This document shows positions 6,432 to 12,882 of a DNA stretch of 18,045 nucleotides, in pieces. Every line of letters starts with the position of its first letter. Within the stretch, counting starts at the first letter, position 1. Where the stretch lies: the NCBI GenBank assembly GCA_900556295.1, contig USOK01000006.1, positions 1-18,045 on the forward strand, given 5' to 3'. Below the pieces are notes generated by a model. The model searched no databases, was not told where the DNA came from, and saw only the letters and a program-made list of their open reading frames with translations. The position numbers and the translations under genes were made by a program. This stretch comes from an uncultured bacterium (GTDB lineage Bacteria > Cyanobacteriota > Vampirovibrionia > Gastranaerophilales > Gastranaerophilaceae).

Positions 6432-6460
6432 ATTATTTACGATTTTTTAGCTTTTGTCAA
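6432..6460 (-). promoter_or_regulatory. Antisense promoter of element copy 2
   Basis: TTGACA (6460-6455), 17 nt, AATAAT (6437-6432), 6 nt, then GTAGGG beginning at 6425. Identical in boxes and spacing to copy 1. Confidence 0.75.
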
Positions 6461-6472
6461 GCCTATTTGTTT

Positions 6473-6622
6473 TTACTTTGCAAAAATTGATTTTGCATAT
6501 ACAAGAGCACTTTTTTCAATGTATTTACTGCAATTTTTATATACATCTTTGTATAGCAGTATTTCTGGTAGTGTCATACCGATTTTTACTATTATTTTAG
6601 AAAAAGCATAAGCTTTACTCAT
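6473..6622 (-). CDS. Doubtful 49-aa ORF
   Basis: From an ATG at 6622 the minus strand encodes 49 residues, beginning MSKAYAFSKIIVKIG and ending YAKSIFAK: basic, with two amphipathic helical stretches. No Shine-Dalgarno precedes it. The frame is open upstream for a further ten codons to a TGA that follows an ATG-AAA, so the 5' end may be broken. A ten-codon frame overlaps the ATG. I recognise no family. It may be a degraded gene. The rest of 6461-6762 holds nothing I can name. Confidence 0.3.
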   Translation of the reverse strand: MSKAYAFSKIIVKIGMTLPEILLYKDVYKNCSKYIEKSALVYAKSIFAK

Positions 6623-6762
6623 TGCTGATAGTGTTTTTAAAATTCATTTCATAATTATCCCCAATCTATATAATAAAAACAATTTAAGTTAGAAGATTGT
6701 TATTTATAGGTATTGTTTAAGTAATTGTTACTTTTATCAAAAATTCGATATGATATTTAAGT

Positions 6763-6972
6763 TTAATCGAAATTTAGCAATTCCGGCAAATCGATTTCTA
6801 AAGCTTTTGCAATTTTTTGTAGTGTCCAAAATTGATAGATTGCTTGACCGTTTTCAATCTCCTCCAGTCTATTTTTAGATATATAGGTGTGTCGTGCAAG
6901 TGTTTCGAGTGTAATTCCTCGTTTTTCTCGATAAAATTTTATTTTTTCTCCAATCTTTTTAAAACCGTTCAT
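6763..6972 (-). CDS. Xre-family HTH transcriptional regulator, small
   Basis: A 69-residue single-domain DNA-binding protein. KIGEKIKFYREKRGITLETLA leads into the HTH, followed by SKNRLEEIENG (recognition helix region) and a closing helix ALEIDLPELL. This is the complete HTH_3/Cro fold with no partner domain. AGGAGG lies 6 nt before the ATG, a good site. It is divergent from the histidine kinase gene, with 84 bp between starts, so it may regulate itself and the kinase. The target is unknown. Confidence 0.85.
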   Translation of the reverse strand: MNGFKKIGEKIKFYREKRGITLETLARHTYISKNRLEEIENGQAIYQFWTLQKIAKALEIDLPELLNFD

Positions 6973-7020
6973 TTTTTCCTCCTAAAACATTTGATAATAT
7001 TGTGGAATATTTTTTACAAA

Positions 7021-7049
7021 TTGCCCAGTTTTTGGAATTGAAATATAAT
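7021..7049 (+). promoter_or_regulatory. Promoter of the histidine kinase gene, leaderless type
   Basis: TTGCCC (7021-7026), 17 nt, TATAAT (7044-7049), then only 7 nt to the ATG at 7057. The predicted +1 falls on or one base before the start codon, and no Shine-Dalgarno exists. Confidence 0.65.
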
Positions 7050-7056
7050 AATAAAC

Positions 7057-8715
7057 ATGAAGAAGTTCGATTTTTTTAGGCAGTTTAGGGATGCTGTAAT
7101 AATTTTGAATAAAAAACACGAAGTTGTTTACCGAAATCACACATTCAAAAGGTGGTTTAAAGATTTTACAAATATCAAAAAACTTTCTCATCATTCAAGT
7201 TTTGATATTTGTCCTTTGAATTCTGAAAATATCGAAATCTATTCTCCTATCTATCATGCGGTGGTTTCTAAAGAAGATTTTTTTGCAAGAATTTCTTACC
7301 AATCCGAGTTGAATAGAATTTTTTATTACGATCTTCAAGCGATTAAAAAAGGAAATTATACGATTATTTTTTTTACTGATGTTAGTGCACAAAACAAGCT
7401 TGAAGGTGTTTACGAAGAAAATAAAAAATTGAAAGAAAAAATTTCAGAACTTGTTGAAGAAAATGATGATTTACAAAAAATTAAACAAAAAGCTCAGAGC
7501 CAAGCTATCCGAATTGCGCTTATAAACAAAGTTTCGAACAATATCAGAGAAAGTATTGATATCTCGCAAATTTTACAATCAGCATTGAAAGAATTGGCGA
7601 TAATGTTTAGTGCTTATAAAGCATATTATGCAAAAGCAGACGGACAAGGTTTTAATATTGAAGAAGTTTATGGTGAAAAAAAATCAAAAAATGTTTCCAA
7701 GATTTCTTTTGATGAAAAAACAATGAAAACTATTGGTACAAAAGAGATTGCCATATCTAATTCATTAATTGAATATCTTGGTGCGAACCCATTTAAAGAG
7801 CCTGTGTTGAGAATAATTATTCCAGTACACCATATGCAAAACCTAATGGGGGTCATAGTTTTACTTAGTTATCAAAAGCGAGAATTGAATGAGGAAATTG
7901 AAATATTAGATGCAATTTCTTCGCAATTGTCCAACGCAATTACTCGTGCTGAACTTTACCAAAAGAATATTCAGACTGTAAAAGAGCTGAAAAGTGCTAT
8001 GAAAGAGTTAAAAGAAACTCAAATCCAGCTTATCAATTCAGAAAAAATGGCGTCTCTCGGGCAACTTGTTGCTGGAGTTGCGCACGAAATTAATACGCCT
8101 GTTGCCTCAATAAAATCAAATAATGGAATTGTCGCAAAGTTGCTTGGCTCAATAGATGACGTTGATTTAAAAGAGATGTTGTCTGATATAAATGAGATTG
8201 ATAAAGAGGCGGTTAATCGTATTAGTAATATTGTTACTTCTCTCAAAAAATTCGTTCGTTTGGACGAAGCAGAGCTTCAAGAGGCAGATATTAATAAGGA
8301 ACTAGATTTGACGCTTGAGCTAATTCGCCACGAGACAAAAAATCGTATTGAAATAGTTCGAAATTATGGCGAAATCCCCGCTATTAAATGCTTTCCAAAT
8401 ATGCTTAATCAGGTTTTTACAAACATTTTAATCAATGCATGCCAAGCTATTGAAGGTAAAGGCAAGATTATAATAACTACTGAATATAGAGACAAAAAGC
8501 TGGTTGTTAAGATAAAAGATAACGGTAAAGGAATACCCCAAAATCAGCTCAGCAAGATATTTTCCGCTGGTTTTACAACCAAAGGAGTTGGTGTCGGAAC
8601 AGGGCTCGGGTTGGCGATTTGTACAAAAATTATTGAAAAGCATAAAGGTGAAATTACTGTAAACAGTGAGATTGGTAAGGGAAGTGAATTTGTTATTACT
8701 ATCCAAGGGGAGTAG
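7057..8715 (+). CDS. Soluble PAS/GAF-type sensor histidine kinase
   Basis: A 552-residue sensor kinase without membrane segments, so it should sense a cytoplasmic signal. Domains in order are a PAS-like domain (about 1-110, AVIILNKKHEVVYRN), a coiled coil (about 120-150), a GAF-like domain (about 160-300), the phosphoacceptor helix pair, and the ATPase domain. The phosphoacceptor motif is SEKMASLGQLVAGVAHEINTP with His343. In the ATPase, the N-box is NILINACQAI with Asn456/Asn460, the G1 box is DNGKGIP at 488-494 and the G2 box is GTGLGLAI from 514. All catalytic boxes are intact. No response regulator is adjacent, so it is an orphan here. The ligand cannot be read. The promoter places the transcript start at the ATG. 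A weak A/T stem at 8774-8807 may end the transcript. Confidence 0.92.
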   Translation: MKKFDFFRQFRDAVIILNKKHEVVYRNHTFKRWFKDFTNIKKLSHHSSFDICPLNSENIEIYSPIYHAVVSKEDFFARISYQSELNRIFYYDLQAIKKGNYTIIFFTDVSAQNKLEGVYEENKKLKEKISELVEENDDLQKIKQKAQSQAIRIALINKVSNNIRESIDISQILQSALKELAIMFSAYKAYYAKADGQGFNIEEVYGEKKSKNVSKISFDEKTMKTIGTKEIAISNSLIEYLGANPFKEPVLRIIIPVHHMQNLMGVIVLLSYQKRELNEEIEILDAISSQLSNAITRAELYQKNIQTVKELKSAMKELKETQIQLINSEKMASLGQLVAGVAHEINTPVASIKSNNGIVAKLLGSIDDVDLKEMLSDINEIDKEAVNRISNIVTSLKKFVRLDEAELQEADINKELDLTLELIRHETKNRIEIVRNYGEIPAIKCFPNMLNQVFTNILINACQAIEGKGKIIITTEYRDKKLVVKIKDNGKGIPQNQLSKIFSAGFTTKGVGVGTGLGLAICTKIIEKHKGEITVNSEIGKGSEFVITIQGE

Positions 8716-9033
8716 TAATTATAAATTTTTGTTACAAAAATAGCATTAATATTATTGAAAGACACTAATTATTAAAAAAACAAATCGTCGGTTTTTCATG
8801 TTTTTTTGTTTAAATTAAGACAAAGAATACAAAATATGTTATATTAGAAATATAAAGTGTTAGTTTTACCCTTAAAGAAAAATTTAGCTCGTGACTGCAC
8901 TTTTTCAGGAACAAAAAAGTTATATTAACAAAAATTAATAAAAGTAGGTAAAAAGGCAATATTTTAATCAAGAAATTTTTTATAAATAAGTAACGTGTAG
9001 AATGTTTAAAATATTGTGTTGGAGGAAAACTTA
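8716..9033. other. Intergenic region before the HEAT-repeat gene
   Basis: 318 bp without a supported gene. At 8774-8782 / 8799-8807 an A-run and T-run pair around AATCGTCGG, a possible weak terminator. TG-T-TATATT (8837-8845) with AAGACA 17 nt upstream (8817-8822) is a plausible extended -10 promoter for the downstream gene, giving a leader of ~180 nt. GGAGG at 9021-9025 is the ribosome-binding site. Confidence 0.4.
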
Positions 9034-9891
9034 ATGACAATTAGTGTGAACAGCAAGAAAAAACAAGTTAAAAAATCTTTTGAAGAATTATTGACAGATC
9101 TTAAAACAAGTAATTCAGAAAAAGTTAGATATAATGCAGCTCGTGTTCTTGGTGAAATGGGTGACTCAAAAGCAGTTGAACCATTGATTGATGTTTTGAA
9201 GCATGATAAAAACGGATCAGTAAGATTGTATGCCGCTCGTGCATTAGGCGAACTTGGTGATTCGAAAGCAACAGTTCACTTGATTGAATCTCTTCGTGAA
9301 GATAGAAATGTAGATGTTAGAGTTCGTGCCGCTCGTGCATTAGGTCGTTTGGGTGGCGAAATTGTTGTAGAACCTTTAGTTGAAGCTTTGAACGATGAAA
9401 ATCCTCAAGTTTGTATTACTGCAACAGATGCTTTAATTGAAATTGGTGATGTTGCAACTGATGCATTGATTGCTTCATTAGATCACGAAAAAGTTAACGT
9501 AAGATGCGATGCAACTCGTGCATTGGGCGAAATAGGAAATAAAAAAGCTGTTGATAAAGTTATTAATATGTTGTATGACGAATGGGTTAACGTAAGAATT
9601 TACGCAGTAACTTCATTGGGTAAATTAAATGATACAAAAGCAGTTCCTGCATTGATTGATGTAATGAAAAATCGCAGTGAAAACGAACTAGTTAGAGCTG
9701 GTGCAGCAGCTGCATTGGGTGTTCTTAGAGACCAAAGAGCATTGTTACCTTTGAGAGAATTGATTATGGAAGCTGAAGAACTTGGTGAACTTGAAGATAC
9801 AGCATTGAAATCATTCAAGAAAATCATGGCTGCTAATTGGCAATCAATTCCTGGTGCTACAGCTCAAAAGAAACCTGCAACAACTTTCTAA
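9034..9891 (+). CDS. HEAT-repeat protein (PBS-lyase HEAT-like)
   Basis: A 285-residue alpha-solenoid made of about seven or eight ~31-residue repeats. The core recurs as VRYNAARVLGEMGDSKAVEPLIDVL, VRLYAARALGELGDSKA, VRVRAARALGRLG, VRCDATRALGEIG, VRIYAVTSLGKL and VRAGAAAALGVL. These match PBS-lyase HEAT-like repeats, found in cyanobacterial phycobilin lyases and in general protein-binding scaffolds. With no pigment genes nearby, a scaffold role is likelier than a lyase. A GTG at 9016 is in frame, but GGAGG (9021-9025) lies just before the ATG at 9034, so I use the latter. Signal peptide: none. A bidirectional terminator follows. Confidence 0.9.
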   Translation: MTISVNSKKKQVKKSFEELLTDLKTSNSEKVRYNAARVLGEMGDSKAVEPLIDVLKHDKNGSVRLYAARALGELGDSKATVHLIESLREDRNVDVRVRAARALGRLGGEIVVEPLVEALNDENPQVCITATDALIEIGDVATDALIASLDHEKVNVRCDATRALGEIGNKKAVDKVINMLYDEWVNVRIYAVTSLGKLNDTKAVPALIDVMKNRSENELVRAGAAAALGVLRDQRALLPLRELIMEAEELGELEDTALKSFKKIMAANWQSIPGATAQKKPATTF

Positions 9892-9928
9892 TAGGTTTTG
9901 TAGATTGAATAAACAAAAAGGATTAAAA

Positions 9929-9956
9929 ACAGACCTCAAAAAGAGGTCTGTTTTTT
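9929..9956 (+). terminator. Bidirectional terminator between HEAT and TPR genes
   Basis: Perfect 8-bp stem CAGACCTC (9930-9937) / GAGGTCTG (9943-9950) with TTTTTT on the plus side. On the minus side the stem is followed by TTTTTAAT, so it can serve the converging TPR gene too. Confidence 0.9.
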
Positions 9957-10108
9957 ACGTGAACTTTAAATGACGAAGTCACGGTACAGAAATATTCATA
10001 AAGTAAAAAATATTTCATTGACTATAAAAGCACGAATGCATCGTCATTATTTGCCTTGACGGTTGAAAAAGATGGATTGTCTTTAGTGAAAAGCGAAGAA
10101 TTAAGCGG

Positions 10109-11866
10109 TTATGAAATTGCTCGAATCATCTCTTGTGCTTCTTCACATTCTGGGAAGGAGTCAGTAATTTTGTCAAGAACCTTCAAAGCTTCATCTTTTT
10201 TGCCAAGTTTTTCATAACATTTCGCGCTATTCAATAGCAAGTTGACATTTAATGGATTTTTTTCAAGCATGTGTTTGAAAATGCTGTTTGCCTGCTCGTA
10301 GTCTTTTAATTCAAAATAGCACAAGCCCAGCATGTGTTCGCAGTCATATGTTTTTTGTATTTCGTATGATTTAACAAAATACATTTTTGCATCTTCAATT
10401 TCACCTTGCAAAAATCGGATTTTGCCGGCAATAAAGTACATAAAGTCATTATTTGTTTCGTGGTGCAAAGCATGCTGAATTTGCTCATAAGCTTTGTCAA
10501 AATCTTTCAATTGGATTTTGTTTAATGCTGAAAATGCTAATGCGTCAGTGTGATGCGGATCTAATTCAAGTGCTTTTTGGTAGTATTCATCGGCTTTTTT
10601 GAAATCTGTAGTTGCATGAAGATAGTTTGCATATTCATACAAAATTTCAAAACTGTCAGGTGCAAGTTTTAATGCGGTATTGAATTCATCTTCTGCATAG
10701 TCAAAGAGCCTTTTACTCAAATATAGAACCCCCAAGTCTTTGTGTGCAAAAGCAAAATCTGGTTTTAGTTCTATAACTTTTTTCAAAATCTTTTCAGCTT
10801 TATCCATGTCATTTGTTCTTACGCATAAATGAGCGTATTCATAGTAAATTTCGTGCGAAACATTCCCTTGGATGAGAATTTTTTCGTAAAGTAATTTAGC
10901 GTTAGAAAGTTGACCGATTTTGATATAAATACTTGCCAATTTCCTTAACATAGAAACTGATTTAGGGTTAAGCAAAACAAGTTGTGCAAGAATTGTAATT
11001 GCACTTGTGTATTCGCCAATGGCATCATAACAGCATGCCAAATTGTATTGATAATTGTGCTTTTCTGGGTTATGAGTTGCCAAAATTTTATAGTGTTGTA
11101 TAGCTTCTTCAATCTGTTTCGATTTAACTTCGGAAAGAGCAAGTGCTACAAGATAATTATCTTGTGGTTCTATTTCATAAGCTTTTCTAAAGAAATCACA
11201 AGCCTCTTTATGTTTGCCTTGAAGCTGTAAAATTGATGCAATATTGAAATATGTTATTGAATTATTTGGATCAAATTCGCTCGCTTTCATAAAGTTTTCG
11301 TATGCTTTATCAAGGTTGCCGACAGTTACGTAGCAAGTTCCGAGGTTGTTGTAAAGTTGTGAGTGTTTTGGATTAAGTTCAAGTGCTTTTTCTAAGTATT
11401 CTAAAGCATCATCAAATTTCCTCAGTGCCATGCAGGCAGTTCCTGCTATATAGTAGACAGTGTAGTCATCTTGCACATATTCAAGTGCTTTTTTTACTGT
11501 GTCGATTGCCTTTTGTGGTTCTTGGTTTTTAACGTATACGATTGCAAGATTTTTATATGCATCAACGTAGCTGCTTCGCATTCTCAAAACTTCTTCATAA
11601 GCTGATATTGCGTGCAAAAAGTCGTCTTGATTATCATAACAACTCGCCAAATAAAACCAGCTTGTGGCATCGTCTTTGTATTTTACTACAGTTTCAAAAA
11701 CGGCTTGTCCTTCTTTGTATTCTCCAAGGTTAATATGGCAAAGACCAAGAAGTTTTAAGGCTTCTGCATCTTTTTCATCTTCACTAATCATTGATAGAAG
11801 CTCTGTTTTGGCTTCTGTATATTTTTTTTCGTTTATAAGTTCGTTTATTTTATCTAAATTTTTCAT
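10109..11866 (-). CDS. Large tetratricopeptide-repeat protein
   Basis: From the ATG at 11866 this encodes 585 residues, almost entirely tandem 34-residue TPR units (about sixteen). Recurring signatures are ALKLLGLCHINLGEYKEG, AYKNLAIVYVKNQEPQKAI, LYNNLGTCYVTVGNLDKAY and AHKDLGVLYLSKRLFDYAE, usually ending in LELNP or similar. There is no signal peptide, membrane span or catalytic domain, so it should be a cytoplasmic protein-interaction scaffold. The partner is unknown. The frame also opens at a TTG at 11884, but TATAAT (11878-11873) lies there, exactly 6 nt before the ATG at 11866, so the promoter overlaps the longer version. No Shine-Dalgarno is present, consistent with a leaderless mRNA. 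It is divergent from the gene at 11980. Confidence 0.9.
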   Translation of the reverse strand: MKNLDKINELINEKKYTEAKTELLSMISEDEKDAEALKLLGLCHINLGEYKEGQAVFETVVKYKDDATSWFYLASCYDNQDDFLHAISAYEEVLRMRSSYVDAYKNLAIVYVKNQEPQKAIDTVKKALEYVQDDYTVYYIAGTACMALRKFDDALEYLEKALELNPKHSQLYNNLGTCYVTVGNLDKAYENFMKASEFDPNNSITYFNIASILQLQGKHKEACDFFRKAYEIEPQDNYLVALALSEVKSKQIEEAIQHYKILATHNPEKHNYQYNLACCYDAIGEYTSAITILAQLVLLNPKSVSMLRKLASIYIKIGQLSNAKLLYEKILIQGNVSHEIYYEYAHLCVRTNDMDKAEKILKKVIELKPDFAFAHKDLGVLYLSKRLFDYAEDEFNTALKLAPDSFEILYEYANYLHATTDFKKADEYYQKALELDPHHTDALAFSALNKIQLKDFDKAYEQIQHALHHETNNDFMYFIAGKIRFLQGEIEDAKMYFVKSYEIQKTYDCEHMLGLCYFELKDYEQANSIFKHMLEKNPLNVNLLLNSAKCYEKLGKKDEALKVLDKITDSFPECEEAQEMIRAIS

Positions 11867-11872
11867 AATTAG

Positions 11873-11878
11873 ATTATA
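11873..11878 (-). promoter_or_regulatory. -10 box of the TPR gene, leaderless type
   Basis: Perfect TATAAT on the minus strand, 6 nt from the ATG. The -35 region 17 nt upstream (TGTAAA) is weak. Confidence 0.5.
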
Positions 11879-11895
11879 GCTCAAACAAAACTTAC

Positions 11896-11925
11896 TTTAC
11901 AGAAATTGAAATTGCGTGGTATAAT
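11896..11925 (+). promoter_or_regulatory. Promoter of the 233-aa hypothetical gene
   Basis: TTTACA (11896-11901), 18 nt, TATAAT (11920-11925). The start is near 11932, leaving a ~48-nt leader with GGAAAGG before the ATG at 11980. Confidence 0.6.
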
Positions 11926-11979
11926 ATTCTATCAACGCCTTAAAAAATTCATTTATTTTGTTCGGAAAGGGCAAATAAA

Positions 11980-12681
11980 ATGGGAAAATCTTCCAAAAAA
12001 TATCCGAAATATTCATCCGGAACAATTAACGTAAACGGTTCTACTGTTGCATCTACGTATAAAAAAGGAAACAATATTTTTTCAAACTACAATATGTCAG
12101 ATGATGAAAAACGAGCTTATGGTTACGTGCAAAAATCACTTGCTGATTCTCTTCCTTCAGTGAATGTTTTTGATGAAAATACAAAGCAAAATCTTCAGTC
12201 ACAGTTGGATGCATACACTCTAAATGGACAAAAACTTATAAATAACATATATTCCCCGATGTTGAGAGATTTGAAAAATGATGTCGCTTCACGTTTTGGA
12301 AACTTAGATAATTCTGTATTTATGGACAATTTGAACTCAATTGAAGCAAATAGAGCAGAATCAGTAAATAACCTGGCACAAGATGTAATGTCGAAGCGTG
12401 ATGAGCTTGTAGGTAATGAACTGGCTCAAAGATATACTTATTTGAACTTTTTACAAGATATTCAAAATCAAATGAATTCTAATATAATGAATTATATTTC
12501 CGGCTCACAGTCAAATAGTTCATCCGGCAATAGTTATAATTCTCAAAGTTATAATGCAGCAAGGTCATCCGGCAGTACATTTGGAAACTATGCAAATTTA
12601 GCTTCCGGTGTTCTAAGTACAATGGGACCTTATGGAATGGCTGCTTCTGCAGCGTTGCAGATTGCAAAAAACTATGTGTAA
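11980..12681 (+). CDS. Hypothetical protein with Ser/Asn-rich linker
   Basis: I do not recognise this 233-residue protein. The N-terminus is basic and polar (MGKSSKKYPKYSSGTINVNG). Residues about 35-170 are predicted helical and rich in N, Q, L and D. Residues about 170-200 are a low-complexity Ser/Asn/Gly linker. The last ~35 residues are glycine/alanine-rich and hydrophobic (LASGVLSTMGPYGMAASAAL). No classical signal peptide. The overall style (polar helical body, Ser/Asn linker, Gly/Ala tail) recalls phage virion or surface-associated proteins, but there are no other phage genes nearby. Own promoter and a reasonable GGAAAGG site support expression. Confidence 0.75.
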   Translation: MGKSSKKYPKYSSGTINVNGSTVASTYKKGNNIFSNYNMSDDEKRAYGYVQKSLADSLPSVNVFDENTKQNLQSQLDAYTLNGQKLINNIYSPMLRDLKNDVASRFGNLDNSVFMDNLNSIEANRAESVNNLAQDVMSKRDELVGNELAQRYTYLNFLQDIQNQMNSNIMNYISGSQSNSSSGNSYNSQSYNAARSSGSTFGNYANLASGVLSTMGPYGMAASAALQIAKNYV

Positions 12682-12722
12682 TAGGTTATAGTTTGTGGCT
12701 ATACTCTTAAAAACTTGAAAAA

Positions 12723-12731
12723 TGTTATAAT
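12723..12731 (+). promoter_or_regulatory. Extended -10 promoter of the candidate small RNA
   Basis: TG-T-TATAAT (TATAAT 12726-12731), then 6 nt to GGG at 12738. There is no good -35 box, as is common with TGn-extended promoters. Confidence 0.6.
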
Positions 12732-12737
12732 ATAAAA

Positions 12738-12825
12738 GGGCGGAGTAAGTTGCAGCTTACTCCATTGAAAGTCCTGATTATTTTAGCGCTATTATTATCA
12801 GCAGGATAAGCAATAGCGCTTTTTC
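12738..12825 (+). ncRNA. Candidate ~88-nt small RNA
   Basis: It starts with GGGC and an 8-bp perfect hairpin GGAGTAAG (12742-12749) / CTTACTCC (12756-12763) with a 6-nt loop. An unpaired ~20-nt middle follows (ATTGAAAGTCC...). It ends with AGCGCTATT (12785-12793) / AATAGCGCT (12812-12820), enclosing an inner TTATC/GATAA stem and followed by TTTTT. An independent promoter and an independent terminator with no start codon between them are hallmarks of a free small RNA. TCCTG (12772-12776) can alternatively pair with CAGGA in the terminator loop. I match it to no known family. It lies between two plus-strand genes, and mnmE has its own promoter downstream, so a leader role is less likely. Confidence 0.6.
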
Positions 12826-12870
12826 AATAATACTAAAAACTTAACTTCTTTTATCTGTAAATTTTTATTA

Positions 12871-12876
12871 TATAAT
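12871..12876 (+). promoter_or_regulatory. -10 box of mnmE, leaderless type
   Basis: Perfect TATAAT exactly 6 nt before the mnmE ATG. The -35 region is weak (CTTTTA). No Shine-Dalgarno can fit between. Confidence 0.55.
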
Positions 12877-12882
12877 AGCAGT

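Larger units (their letters stand above)
6197..6460 (+). repeat. Two-strand small-peptide/antisense RNA element, copy 2
   Basis: Second copy of the element at 4043-4308, in direct orientation about 2.15 kb away. The core is 6231-6425. The leader hairpin is conserved (CGTC 6255-6258 / GACG 6282-6285 outside CAATTT 6264-6269 / AAATTG 6276-6281). AAAGGAGGG is at 6286-6294, the ORF at 6304-6375 and its internal 14-bp perfect stem at 6320-6333 / 6347-6360. The 3' hairpin pairs 6372-6379 with 6418-6425 and 6387-6395 with 6408-6416. Sequence outside stems and motifs has drifted, while stems are kept by paired changes. Confidence 0.75.

Noticed and set aside
8428..8765. Minus-strand frames opposite the kinase ATPase domain
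   Set aside because: They are shadows of the conserved catalytic region, with no start signals.
9995..10217. Plus-strand open frame reading through 10020-10110 (FALTVEKDGLSLVKSEELSGY)
   Set aside because: The stretch looks protein-like but has no start codon or ribosome-binding site and runs into the TPR gene on the other strand. I kept it as 3' untranslated sequence.
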